Shown one piece after another: positions 52,573 to 61,227 of a stretch of DNA of 64,000 bases. Source of the stretch: QWQI01 sp964608915 (GTDB lineage Bacteria > Planctomycetota > Planctomycetia > Isosphaerales > Isosphaeraceae). The DNA lies in assembly GCA_964608915.1 (NCBI GenBank), contig CAZSQA010000006.1:62001-126000 (forward strand), read 5' to 3'. The notes beneath the pieces were generated by a model that ran no database searches, was not told the origin of the DNA, and saw only the letters and a program-made list of their open reading frames with translations. Position numbers and translations under genes: made by a program. How positions within the stretch are numbered: the stretch's first letter is position 1; each line of letters begins with the position of its first letter.

Positions 52573-54153
52573 ATGTCTTCCGATCGACCGAAGTTCTACA
52601 TCACGACGGCCATCGATTACCCTAATTCCCGCCCTCATATCGGAACGGCATTCGAAAAGATCGGGGCCGACGCGCAAGCGCGGTTCCGGCGTATGCACGG
52701 CTACGACGTCCATTTCCTGATGGGCAATGACGAAAATACCATCAAGGTCGATCAGCGCGCGGCCGAGCTCAGTCTCGAACCCAAGGCCTACGTCGACGAA
52801 ATGGCCCAGCAGTTTCGACAGGTCTGGACGGATCTGAGCATCTCGAACGATGACTTCATCCAGACCAGCGAAGCGCGGCACCATACAGGTTGCCGTAAGT
52901 TCGTCCAGGCCGTGTACGATGCCGGATTCATTTTCAAAAAGGCTTACACAGGGCTGTATTGCAATGGTTGCGAAGCGTTCAAGACCGAAAAGGAGCTGGA
53001 GAATGGCCGCTGCCCGAACCACCAGGGGCAGGAGCTGAAGCGGATCGAAGAGGAGAACTACTTTTTCCGCCTCTCCGCGTTCGGCGACCGTCTGCTGGCT
53101 CATTACCGCGAGAATCCGGACTTCATCCAGCCGGAAAGCCGCAGGAACGAAGTCTATAACCTGGTCGAGTCGGGTCTTCAGGATGTCTCGATCACCCGAA
53201 AGGGGTTCACGTGGGGCATTCCGGTGCCGTTCGATCCTGAACAGACGATCTATGTCTGGTTCGACGCCCTTCTCAATTACATCACAGCCCTGGGATACGG
53301 TTCCGCGGACGAAACGCTATTCGAAAAGTATTGGCCGGCCGACGTGCACGTGATCGGCAAGGATATCACACGATTCCACTGCGCCTTGTGGCCAGCCATG
53401 CTCATGGCCGCCGGTCTGCCTCTGCCCAGGTCCGTCTATGCCCACGGGTTCGTGTACAACAAAGGGCAAAAGATGTCGAAATCGGCCGGGACGGCGATCG
53501 ATCCGATGACCGTTTACCGAACCTACGGGGCCGACCCGTTCCGCTACTATTTCCTGAAAGAATGCGTGTTCGGCGGCGACGGCAACTTCAGCGAAGAACG
53601 GTTCGTGGAGCTCTATAACTCAGACCTGGCCAATAATCTCGGAAATCTCTACAGCCGAACGCTTTCCATGTGCGTTCGCTACTTCGGCGGGAATCTCGAG
53701 GGCTCAGCCGCGATCGAGCCGGTCGACTGGCGTGAGGGGCTGGATCTCGACGTTCTGGCCGTGGAACTTCAGCGGCTTACGGGTTCGTTCGAGTTTTCCC
53801 CGGCCCTGGTGACGATCTGGTCGCAAGTGCTCGATACGGCTAACCGCTACGTCCAGAAAACCGAGCCTTTCAAGCTGATCAAGACCGATCCAGAGGCGAC
53901 GAAAGTCGTTCTGGCCAACATGGCCGACGCGCTTCGGGTCGTCGCGATTCTGATCAAACCGTTTCTGCCTGCCACCGCCGATATCTTCTACCGGGCCTTC
54001 AATTTCGAAGATGCCGAATCCTGGGACACGGTTCGCTTCGGTTCGATCGCACGGCCACCGGCGAATCGACCCGATTGGACCGTCACCGCACCGCTCGCCG
54101 ACGGCAAGCCTGTCCCCCTCTTCCCGAAAATTCAGCCGCCCAAAGAAGCCTGA
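52573..54153 (+). CDS. metG: Methionyl-tRNA synthetase (short Thermus-type)
   Basis: A 526-residue class I aminoacyl-tRNA synthetase. The HIGH site is PNSRPHIGTAF near residue 20, and the zinc knuckle is CNGCEAFKTEKEL-NGRCPNH (a CxxC plus C-x2-H set, as in the Thermus form). WFDALLNYITALGYG and the KMSKS loop GQKMSKSAG follow. The C-terminal helical anticodon domain is present, but the EMAP-type tRNA-binding extension found in longer forms is absent. It charges initiator and elongator tRNA-Met in the cytoplasm. It is followed by a perfect 14-bp stem-loop. Confidence 0.96.
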   Translation: MSSDRPKFYITTAIDYPNSRPHIGTAFEKIGADAQARFRRMHGYDVHFLMGNDENTIKVDQRAAELSLEPKAYVDEMAQQFRQVWTDLSISNDDFIQTSEARHHTGCRKFVQAVYDAGFIFKKAYTGLYCNGCEAFKTEKELENGRCPNHQGQELKRIEEENYFFRLSAFGDRLLAHYRENPDFIQPESRRNEVYNLVESGLQDVSITRKGFTWGIPVPFDPEQTIYVWFDALLNYITALGYGSADETLFEKYWPADVHVIGKDITRFHCALWPAMLMAAGLPLPRSVYAHGFVYNKGQKMSKSAGTAIDPMTVYRTYGADPFRYYFLKECVFGGDGNFSEERFVELYNSDLANNLGNLYSRTLSMCVRYFGGNLEGSAAIEPVDWREGLDLDVLAVELQRLTGSFEFSPALVTIWSQVLDTANRYVQKTEPFKLIKTDPEATKVVLANMADALRVVAILIKPFLPATADIFYRAFNFEDAESWDTVRFGSIARPPANRPDWTVTAPLADGKPVPLFPKIQPPKEA

Positions 54154-54226
54154 ATCCAAAGCCCGATAACGATCGCGAAAACGCAAAAGAGGGATTTCGG
54201 GTTGAGCCGCAGAACAGCGACTTTTC

Positions 54227-54259
54227 ACCGTTTCCCGGAACAGGATTCCGGGAAACGGT
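54227..54259. terminator. Perfect stem-loop between convergent metG and hpf
   Basis: A 14-bp stem (ACCGTTTCCCGGAA with TTCCGGGAAACGGT) and 5-base loop. It likely terminates both converging transcripts. Confidence 0.8.
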
Positions 54260-54296
54260 CATGCGGTGAACGACTAGCTCGCTGCCCGGTCCGCAA

Positions 54297-54653
54297 TCAC
54301 AACTCCGGGTTGTTGTGATGGTGATAAGTGTGTTCCGGGTGGTGGTTCTGGCGTTTTTCGATCCGCTTCTTGAGCAAAGCCGTGTATTTGTGATTCGCCT
54401 GATTGAATGCGGCCAGGGCGTCGTGGTCACGACCTTCGGCGACCAGTTCGCCATTGGGGTTCAACATGTGGGCCACGATTTTGCAGGAGATATCGTTGGC
54501 TCCCCCCTTATTCTTGTTCGTATCCACCAGATGTACCGTGAGCCTGTCGATCTGATCCTCATGGTGCTTGGTCGCCAGAGACAGGTGTTTCGCGATGTAT
54601 TCGTGAAATTCCCCTTCGACGGTCACATGACTGGCGTGCAGATCGAATTCCAT
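54297..54653 (-). CDS. hpf: Ribosome hibernation factor, short HPF/RaiA type
   Basis: A 118-residue member of the HPF/YfiA (sigma-54 modulation) family. The beta-alpha-beta fold is visible: MEFDLHASHVTVEGEFHEYIAKHL, then VHLVDTN, then a Lys-rich helix ALLKKRIEKRQNH. Short HPFs bind the ribosomal decoding region and silence or dimerise ribosomes in stationary phase. The C-terminal end is unusually His-rich (NHHPEHTYHHHNNPEL). No S30AE C-terminal domain is present. It is convergent with metG. Confidence 0.85.
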   Translation of the reverse strand: MEFDLHASHVTVEGEFHEYIAKHLSLATKHHEDQIDRLTVHLVDTNKNKGGANDISCKIVAHMLNPNGELVAEGRDHDALAAFNQANHKYTALLKKRIEKRQNHHPEHTYHHHNNPEL

Positions 54654-54961
54654 GGGAAGCCTCGCTCGAAACGGTTCGTTGCCTTGGTTGATGGAAAAGA
54701 CCGGTGGACTGAAGTCGAATCGAACGGTCGACTTTTCTGACGTCCTCGGTCACGCAGGTCCCGGATTCGCGGGCTATTCGCCGGACATTCTCCGAAACCG
54801 GATACGGTGGACAGGGTTCTGCAGGCAACGGGTGCCTGTCGACCCCGAGGATGTGACCTATTCATGACGGCGAAGAATTCGCCCTCTCTTTCTACGATTC
54901 CCGAACCGGAAAAGCAACCCGCCAAAATGACCCTGCCGAAGAATTCGGACCGCTGCATCCG

Positions 54962-55504
54962 TCATTGTCCGACCTGCTCCAGAGCGAACCACCGCCGGGC
55001 CGTCGGGTCGGTCGTCCGGACGTCGTCCACATAGCCCAGAAACAGCCCGGGGCGGACTTCGCGTATCTCGTCTCGTACGTTGCGGTAAAGCCACGAACTG
55101 CCTGAATAGTCAAGCACGATCGCCGGAGCGCCGTCCCTCAGGCTCGGCTCGATCCGTACGTTCGCCCGGATCATGGGCAAGCCGAAAAACCGGTTCACCG
55201 CGACCAGCGATTCGGCGTCGATGCGTTTGCCGGACCAGACGACCCGGCCGCCCCGGGAAGCGGCTCCGGCGCTGGCGCTGCCAGGATTCACCAGCGGAAG
55301 ACCTCTCAGCGGACCGGCTGGCACGGCAGAGACGTAACCGGAAGCGAAGACGGCATTGAGCGTTTCGGGCGTGCATTGAGCCAGATCTTCCGCACTGCGG
55401 ATGACGATCGTCTCCTGGGCGAGCGTAGGCCCGGTCGACATCGCGAGCGTCGAAAGACTGCTGACGAGCAGCGTGAACAATGAGGATCGATAGATGCGTT
55501 TCAC
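54962..55504 (-). CDS. Secreted protein of unknown function
   Basis: The GTG at 55504 has GAGG 8 bases upstream and is preferred over in-frame ATGs at 55528 and 55567, which have none. The 180-residue protein has a basic start (VKRIYRSS), a hydrophobic signal segment (LFTLLVSSLSTLAMSTGPTLAQ) and a mature domain with two LPM/LPL-containing strand units, a DYSGSSWLYRNVRDEIREV stretch and a C-terminal DPTARRWFALEQVGQ. There are no paired cysteines. I do not recognise a family. Confidence 0.6.
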   Translation of the reverse strand: MKRIYRSSLFTLLVSSLSTLAMSTGPTLAQETIVIRSAEDLAQCTPETLNAVFASGYVSAVPAGPLRGLPLVNPGSASAGAASRGGRVVWSGKRIDAESLVAVNRFFGLPMIRANVRIEPSLRDGAPAIVLDYSGSSWLYRNVRDEIREVRPGLFLGYVDDVRTTDPTARRWFALEQVGQ

Positions 55505-55627
55505 GCGTTGACCTCGCCTGGTTGTCATGTCGAAGGTGCTGTGGCCGACGAACGGAACTGCGGACAAAGCGCCGCATATATCGAATTATGCTTCCGGATT
55601 CGGTGAATGCATGGGAAACGTAAAAAA

Positions 55628-55655
55628 AGTCGCGATCCCGGGAGGGATCGCGACT
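55628..55655 (-). terminator. Rho-independent terminator of a small minus-strand gene
   Basis: A perfect 12-bp stem (AGTCGCGATCCC with GGGATCGCGACT) and a 4-base loop. On the minus strand it is followed by TTTTTTTACG. It lies 40 bp after the stop of the 64-residue ORF at 55696. Confidence 0.9.
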
Positions 55656-55695
55656 CGGAGTCATATCGCTGTGCGTCGTTCGGTATGAATACAGT

Positions 55696-55890
55696 TCAGG
55701 TCCGGATCGAACCTTTGCTGTCTGGAACGGAAATCGGGGTGGCCGATTTGGCCACGATGGGAGGGCCTGAGGCTCTTCGCCGGATCGAGCCGCCCGGCAA
55801 GTTCGCCGGGTGCTGGCTCTTCGGCGAAACGCCGACGGCCGCTTTCAGCAACCGACGCATCGCATCATGAGAATGGGGTGATGAGAACAT
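55696..55890 (-). CDS. Small protein of 64 residues, unknown
   Basis: An ATG at 55890 with AAGGAG 6 bases upstream opens a 64-residue frame, and a near-ideal terminator follows its stop. The product MFSSPHSHDAMRRLLKAAVG... is basic and Ser/Pro-rich, with one amphipathic helix (AMRRLLKAAVG) and no signal peptide. It has no recognisable domain and is too short for family inference. The ribosome site plus terminator is the main support for a real gene; composition alone would not be. Confidence 0.5.
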   Translation of the reverse strand: MFSSPHSHDAMRRLLKAAVGVSPKSQHPANLPGGSIRRRASGPPIVAKSATPISVPDSKGSIRT

Positions 55891-56226
55891 CCGAACTCCT
55901 TGATTTGGATCGATCCGCATCCGGAATGGTGCGGACTTCCCCGGAATGAGTGAGACGAAAGTATGAGGCCGGACGATTTCCGCGGTTCGAACGCTGATCG
56001 AAATCGGACGTTCGACGGAGATCGGGTATCACGGTTCGTATCAAGGAGGCGTCGTCGAATGACCCACGCTCACCACTCCAGTTGATACGCTGGAGCATCG
56101 CAAGTCAAGTGAAGGTTTCTTCATTTCGTCCCTCGCGTTCGTCAGGCGTGCAGCTTACGATCGCAGACGGGGCGTGTCGGTACGCTCCTTTCCCGGTGGA
56201 CACTCTGTGCGAACAGACGTCCTGAA
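55891..56226. other. Intergenic region, nothing recognised
   Basis: The region lies upstream of the 64-residue ORF and downstream of the DapA-family gene on the same strand. It probably contains the small gene's promoter, but no clear -35/-10 pair or inverted repeat was identified. Confidence 0.35.
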
Positions 56227-57156
56227 TCAGACAGCCTGTGTCGTTTGTGGGATCAGCCCGAGTTTTTCCATGCCTGAGGCGATGCGTTTGCGTGCATCGT
56301 CATCCAGATTTCGCAACGGCAGCCGGACGGGACCGCAATCCACGCCCTTGAGCGACATGACGAATTTCGACGCGGGCAGGTAGCCGTGCGAGGCCAGAAG
56401 ATTGACCATCGCGACGCTGGTCGTCTGATCCGCCCGAGCCAGGACATGATCGCCCCGGTCGAATGCGCTCATGATCCGCAAATACAGGGGAGCCGCGATG
56501 TTGTAGCTCGATCCGACCGCTCCTTTGACTCCGGCTGCATAACCGAACAGGAAAGCTTCGTCGCAACCGAAGAGGACATCCAGATCGCCGCCCGCGAAAG
56601 CCATGCATTCCACCAGAACGGGCATGTCCGGGTTCGAGAGCTTCAGGCCTGCGAAATTCGGAATCGAATCCTGACACAGGCCAAGGATTTCGCTCATCGG
56701 CAGACGGATGCCCGTCATCGACGGGATATCATAATAGTAGATGGGGAGTTCCGGGGCACAGCTCGCGACATCGCCAAGCCAGGCTGCGACTTCCGCCGGC
56801 CGGGGCGGCTTGAAGAACGATGGCGCCATGGCACCCGTCGCGACGACGTTGTCCAGATTGCCGGCCTGTTTCGCCAGTTCCCGGCTATCCGGCAGATTCT
56901 GACAGCCCACATGCACGATCAGCTTGAGACGCGAGCCGGCAAGCACTTCGGACCATCGCTCTGCCAACCGCAATCGCTCATCGACCGAAAGGCTGTGGCA
57001 TTCGCCTGTCGTGCCGCCGACGAAAACGCCGCTGACGCCTTCCAGATCGAGAATCTCGGCTTGCCTTTCGACCGCCGCCAGATTCAGTTCGCCGCTGGCC
57101 GTGAACGGCGTATGCGGCGCAGCGATCAAGCCCGTCAGTTTCCGGTGCGTTATCAT
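56227..57156 (-). CDS. DapA/NanA-family lyase, N-acetylneuraminate lyase-like
   Basis: A 309-residue class I aldolase. GVFVGGTTGECHSLS is the pyruvate-binding loop, IYYYDIPSMTG contains the catalytic tyrosine region, and FAGLKLSN holds the Schiff-base lysine. The YYYDIPSMTG and GGTTGE combination resembles N-acetylneuraminate lyase and other sugar-acid lyases more than dihydrodipicolinate synthase, but exact substrate cannot be told from sequence. It stands alone on the minus strand. Confidence 0.88.
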   Translation of the reverse strand: MITHRKLTGLIAAPHTPFTASGELNLAAVERQAEILDLEGVSGVFVGGTTGECHSLSVDERLRLAERWSEVLAGSRLKLIVHVGCQNLPDSRELAKQAGNLDNVVATGAMAPSFFKPPRPAEVAAWLGDVASCAPELPIYYYDIPSMTGIRLPMSEILGLCQDSIPNFAGLKLSNPDMPVLVECMAFAGGDLDVLFGCDEAFLFGYAAGVKGAVGSSYNIAAPLYLRIMSAFDRGDHVLARADQTTSVAMVNLLASHGYLPASKFVMSLKGVDCGPVRLPLRNLDDDARKRIASGMEKLGLIPQTTQAV

Positions 57157-57678
57157 GATGCTCGATACCGTAGGTGTGTGACTTGCGATCTTACGAAACG
57201 TCTCGAACTTACCGACGTTTCCTCTCTTTACGAATCTAACCCCGAATCGGACGGGAATCCAACCGGAGACTTCGAGAAAATCGGGTGAATCGGCGAAAAA
57301 TACTTACGATCGACAAACTCGACTTCACGTGGTCAGGCAGGCCCGCTGCACAACTTCCACGAGGGTTTCGGGTGCGGAAACATCCTGAATTCGACACCTT
57401 GAAGACAGATCTATGGGCCCTTGACATCGCATTCGACGCCCTATAACTTCAGAGGAGTGTGTTTCGGACAGGATCGCGGGCGTCGCCATCGGGCCATTCG
57501 TCAATGCGCCTTTGTCGCATCCGCCATCGAAATTCCGACCATACTTTCGAACGACACGTTCGACGGTTTCGGAATCATCGGAATCTCCGATTCCTGATCC
57601 GTCCCGGGTTTCAGGTGTCTCGTGACTCAAATTCCCGGGGTTCGTGTTCGGCAGTATTCCACCACTAGGAGTTTCTCC
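57157..57678. other. Divergent intergenic region before the thioredoxin-like pair
   Basis: This stretch contains the leaders of two divergent genes. An AGGAG ribosome site at 57667-57671 serves the next gene. An antisense open frame running from 58524 down to 57325 overlaps it and is not supported. No repeat or clear hairpin was seen. Confidence 0.4.
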
Positions 57679-58293
57679 ATGCGTAAGATGATCCTCGGTC
57701 TGGCTCTGATGGCTTTTGCCTCCCCCGCATTCGCTCAGTCCAAAATCAAAGTCGGCGACAAGGCTCCCGTTTTCTCGGGCATCCCGGCCGTCAGCGCTGC
57801 AGGCAAGGCGACCACGCTGAACCTCGGCGATATCAAGAAGGACGTCGTCGTCGTCGTCTTCCTGGCCAATCACTGCCCGGCCGTCGTCGCCTACGAAGAC
57901 CGCATCATCGACTTCGTCAACAAGAACAAGGACAAGTCGGTCGAAGTCGTCGCCATCTGCTGCACCGATCCTGACTCCAGCTACGGCAAGCAGGACGACC
58001 TGAAGATGATCGAAGCCAAGATCAAGGAAAAAGGCTATAACTTCACCTACGGTTTCGACGGTGAAGGCACCAGCGGCAAGGCCTTCGGCGCCGTCGCCAC
58101 GCCTCACTTCTTCGTCCTCGACAAAGACCGCGAACTGGTCTACGCCGGTGCGTTGGACAATGACAACAACGAAGCCAAGGCCAACAAGAACTACGTTCAG
58201 GAAGCTGTCGACGCTGCCCTGAAGGGTGGCTCGCCGGAAACGACCCTGACCCGCGCCCGTGGTTGCGGCATCGCCTACAAGAAGGGCGAGTGA
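57679..58293 (+). CDS. Exported redoxin-like protein with a degenerate CxxC (ANHCP)
   Basis: From the ATG at 57679 (AGGAG 7 bases upstream) this is a 204-residue thioredoxin-fold protein with a signal peptide (MRKMILGLALMAFASPAFAQ). It aligns with domain 1 of the fused protein at 23.6 kb: VGDKAP, then FLANHCPAVVAYEDRI. There the CNHCP site is ANHCP (residues 63-66), so only Cys66 remains. A second conserved cysteine lies in TRARGC near the C-terminus. It could act as a one-Cys peroxidase-like protein or a binding partner rather than a dithiol oxidoreductase. The next gene is its former fusion partner. Confidence 0.83.
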   Translation: MRKMILGLALMAFASPAFAQSKIKVGDKAPVFSGIPAVSAAGKATTLNLGDIKKDVVVVVFLANHCPAVVAYEDRIIDFVNKNKDKSVEVVAICCTDPDSSYGKQDDLKMIEAKIKEKGYNFTYGFDGEGTSGKAFGAVATPHFFVLDKDRELVYAGALDNDNNEAKANKNYVQEAVDAALKGGSPETTLTRARGCGIAYKKGE

Positions 58294-58356
58294 ACCGGTT
58301 CGAGGTCGTCCCTGCGGACCGGCCTCAATCGTTTCCGCAGATAACCGCTGATTGAC

Positions 58357-58387
58357 ACAAGGCCGTTCTCTCAGGGAACGGTCTTGT
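58357..58387 (+). terminator. Stem-loop between the two thioredoxin-like genes
   Basis: A 12-bp stem with one G-T pair (ACAAGGCCGTTC with GAACGGTCTTGT) and a 7-base loop, then TTCGC. It suggests that the two neighbours are separate transcripts or differentially expressed. Confidence 0.6.
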
Positions 58388-58466
58388 TCGCTTCCGTTAC
58401 CCCGCAATCGTGGTCGCTCTTCGGATACGTGAAGGTACGACCGCAACCTTTCGAGAAACCTGCCCC

Positions 58467-59243
58467 ATGATTCGCCGACCCCGTACGATGATGACTCCGC
58501 CGCTCGTCGCCGCGATCTTCGCAATGGCAGGCTGTGGGGTCGAAACCACGCACCAGCTCACTCCCGCCGCAGGCTCCGCCGCGAGCGCACCTGAGAAAGC
58601 TCAGAGCGAAGTCAAGCCATCCGCCGCGCCTGAGACCGCGCCTGCCGTGGCCAGCGTGGAAAAGCCCACCGTGGAGTCCGTGGCTGTTGCCTCCGATGTC
58701 AAGCCTTTCCAGCCTAAGGCCCTGTCAGCCGCGCCGGCTCAGGCGGCTCCTGCTCAGGTGGATGGCGTCAAACTCGTCCCCGCGAAGTGGAACGAATACG
58801 TCGAACTCGTGAAACCGAAAGACGGCAAGAAGTATACGCTGGTCGACGCCTGGGCCACCTGGTGCGCGCCGTGCAAGGAAAACTTCCCGCATGTCGTCGA
58901 GATGCACGAAAAATATGGCCCGAAGGGTCTGCAGGTCATTTCGCTCTCGATGGACGACCTCTCGGACGCCAAAGCCGTCAAGGAAGCGACCGAATTTCTG
59001 GTTTCTAAGAAGGCCGTCTTCACGAATCTGATCATGAACGAGTCGCAGGACGTCGCGTTCGACAAGCTTCAGATCTCGGCGATTCCGTCCGTGTTTCTCT
59101 TCGATGCCCAGGGTAAGGAAGTGCATCGGTTCACGCTCGAAGACCCGAACGACCAGTTCACTTACGATCAGGTCGAAAAAGCGATTGAGGCACTGCTCGA
59201 CGGCAAGCCGATCCCGAGCTTCAAGAAGCCGGCGGCCAAATGA
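58467..59243 (+). CDS. TlpA/ResA-like thioredoxin lipoprotein
   Basis: A 258-residue lipoprotein starting at the ATG at 58467, with lipobox MAGC (Cys23). A long Pro/Ala/Glu/Lys linker (about 24-98) leads to a TlpA-like thioredoxin domain with DAWATWCAPC (Cys133, Cys136), KENFPHVVEMHEKYG and ISAIPSVFLFD holding the cis-proline. It most likely reduces or exchanges disulphides on the outer face of the cytoplasmic membrane. The catalytic domain corresponds to domain 2 of the fused protein at 23.6 kb, and its upstream neighbour corresponds to domain 1. Confidence 0.87.
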   Translation: MIRRPRTMMTPPLVAAIFAMAGCGVETTHQLTPAAGSAASAPEKAQSEVKPSAAPETAPAVASVEKPTVESVAVASDVKPFQPKALSAAPAQAAPAQVDGVKLVPAKWNEYVELVKPKDGKKYTLVDAWATWCAPCKENFPHVVEMHEKYGPKGLQVISLSMDDLSDAKAVKEATEFLVSKKAVFTNLIMNESQDVAFDKLQISAIPSVFLFDAQGKEVHRFTLEDPNDQFTYDQVEKAIEALLDGKPIPSFKKPAAK

Positions 59244-59475
59244 AGCCTGCTGGCGGGCCAGCGTCGAGTGCAGCCCGGTTCGGAAATTCATCGGAGCATC
59301 GGCGAGCGAGCGTCTCGTCGATGTTCTTTCGGTCGATATCGGATCGATGGACTGCCCCGACCTCGACATGCGGTCATTCGTGGATGCATGCCTTCGTGGC
59401 TTGACCGATTTCGAATGAACAGGGCTTGAAGGAAACCGATTTCCGGCCCATGATTGACTTAATTGTCCTGAACCC

Positions 59476-60792
59476 ATGCGACGGACGCGATCGGAATCGC
59501 TCCGGAAGATAGACCTGGACGCCATGCCCGACTCGTTTCTCGGTTGGCTCGTCGTCATCGAAGCCTGGCTCGTTTTGGTCTGGGCGTTTCGCCACCTGGC
59601 CATTACGGTCGTGTTCCGGCGCACGCCCCGGCTCGATCTGCGTTCTCCCAGATATCGAACGCCCGACGCATCGGCTACGCCCAAAGTCTCGATCCTTTTG
59701 CCGTGCAAGGACGAGCAGGAGAATGTCGGCAATTGCGCGGCGGATCTTCTCGCCCAGAATTACCCAGATTTCGAAGTCATCATCATCGACGACCGAAGTG
59801 TCGACGGAACCGGTGAAGCCGCGCGAAAAGTCGCGGCCTCGGATCCTCGGGTCAAGGTTCTGCATTTGTCCGATCGCCCTTCAGGATGGACGGGCAAGAC
59901 TTACGCCCTGACTCGGGGCATGGAACAGGCGACCGGCCAATGGCTGCTTTTCGTTGACGCAGACACGAGACATCATCCGGATTGTCTATCCATCTGCATG
60001 GCCTGGGCCGGGGAACGTCAGGCGTCGATGGTCAGCCTGTTGCCGAAAATGCGCTGCGAAACGTTCTGGGAACGAGTCAATCAGCCGCTCTGCGGAATCG
60101 TGCTGATGCGATCTTACCCGCCCGAGCTGGTCAACGCGGACTGGACGGGCATGGCCTTCGCCAACGGTCAGTACATTCTGGTCGAGCGATCCGTGTACGA
60201 AGCCACGGGCGGTCACGCGGCCGTTCGCGACAAATTCGTCGAGGATATTTATCTTGCCCGCGAAGTCAAACAGCGGCTCAAACGCCGCGTTCTCACGGCA
60301 GTCGCACCTGAAATCTGTTCCACGCGAATGTATAACGATTTGCGATCGCAGATCCAGGGCTGGGCCAGAATCTACTACGACGCCTGGCGGCGCAGTGTCG
60401 CCACCGCGGTCTGGAAAATCGGCGAGCCGTTGATCTTCACGCAGCCCGGGTACGTCATGCCGTTCGTGGCGATCGGGTTTCTGGCGTTCGGTTCGGACAC
60501 TCAGTCTGCGATGCGGCTTCTGGCGCTTTCGCTTCTGCACAATGTGCTTATGTTCAGCGTGATCGCGCGGATGTATCGCTTCAACCATGCCCGCTGGCAG
60601 GACGCGATCTGGTATCCGCTTTCAGGGTTGATTTCGGACTGGATCTATCTCCACGTGATTCGCATGTGTCTGACCGGTCAGGTGACATGGCGTGGCACCA
60701 CCTACGACACGACGAAGGGCCCCAACGGGGATTCTCTCGCCGATCCGCATCTTCGAAACGCGAATGTCGGGCATCAGGAAGCGGCCATTTGA
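59476..60792 (+). CDS. Membrane-anchored family 2 glycosyltransferase
   Basis: A 438-residue GT2 enzyme. One N-terminal membrane helix (WLVVIEAWLVLVWAF) is followed by the GT-A domain: VSILLPCKDEQENV, FEVIIIDDRSVDG, LLFVDADTRHH with the metal-binding DxD, and a later FVEDIYLAREVKQR. Three or so C-terminal membrane helices follow. The QIQGWARIYYDAWRR segment replaces the processive QxxRW motif, so transfer is probably of a single sugar. The carrier and acceptor are unknown; hopanoid- and carotenoid-type GT2 enzymes share this layout. The start could also be at 59524 (MPDSFLGW). Confidence 0.83.
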   Translation: MRRTRSESLRKIDLDAMPDSFLGWLVVIEAWLVLVWAFRHLAITVVFRRTPRLDLRSPRYRTPDASATPKVSILLPCKDEQENVGNCAADLLAQNYPDFEVIIIDDRSVDGTGEAARKVAASDPRVKVLHLSDRPSGWTGKTYALTRGMEQATGQWLLFVDADTRHHPDCLSICMAWAGERQASMVSLLPKMRCETFWERVNQPLCGIVLMRSYPPELVNADWTGMAFANGQYILVERSVYEATGGHAAVRDKFVEDIYLAREVKQRLKRRVLTAVAPEICSTRMYNDLRSQIQGWARIYYDAWRRSVATAVWKIGEPLIFTQPGYVMPFVAIGFLAFGSDTQSAMRLLALSLLHNVLMFSVIARMYRFNHARWQDAIWYPLSGLISDWIYLHVIRMCLTGQVTWRGTTYDTTKGPNGDSLADPHLRNANVGHQEAAI

Positions 60793-60921
60793 GATCCGGT
60801 CTTTTCGAAGCTTGCCGGGGTGACGATAATAGGGTTGTTCGTCGTGCGGAAGTCCTGCTTCCGCGCGGTCGGGCGGATCGCCACGAAAGTCGAAATTCGG
60901 CAAGCGGACGGGAACGGTGCG

Positions 60922-61167
60922 ATGATGGACACGACCGGGAAACGCAAACTGAGGATTCTCAAAACCGGCCACGGCGATTTGTGTCTGGCGGAATGGGAAC
61001 TTGTCGACGGCGATTCCATCACGAACGCCCGATCGATCTTCGAGGAAAATTTCACGAGCGGCCGACTGGCTTTCCGGCTCGACGGGCCTGGACGGTCGAC
61101 CATGATCCGCTCGTTCGACGAATCGGCACCGGAAATCCTCATCGTACCGGCGATTCAAGGTGGCTGA
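60922..61167 (+). CDS. Small conserved-looking protein of unknown function
   Basis: The likely start is the ATG at 60922 (or the one 3 bp later); an earlier ATG at 60820 gives an implausible basic extension. The product of about 81 residues is compact and alpha/beta: KRKLRILKTGHGDLCLAEWELVDG, then SIFEENFTSGRLAFRLDGPG and a C-terminal strand EILIVPAIQ. It has no signal peptide. I do not recognise it. It lies 129 bp after the glycosyltransferase and 60 bp before the next unknown gene. Confidence 0.5.
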   Translation: MMDTTGKRKLRILKTGHGDLCLAEWELVDGDSITNARSIFEENFTSGRLAFRLDGPGRSTMIRSFDESAPEILIVPAIQGG

Positions 61168-61227
61168 ATCGATCCGCGTTTCGGATCGGTTGAATCGCAC
61201 ACGGGAATTCGATCGACTCGCTCACCT

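Noticed and set aside
57325..58524. 399-codon minus-strand frame
   Set aside because: Antisense to the redoxin-like gene with signal peptide and AGGAG; also spans its promoter region.
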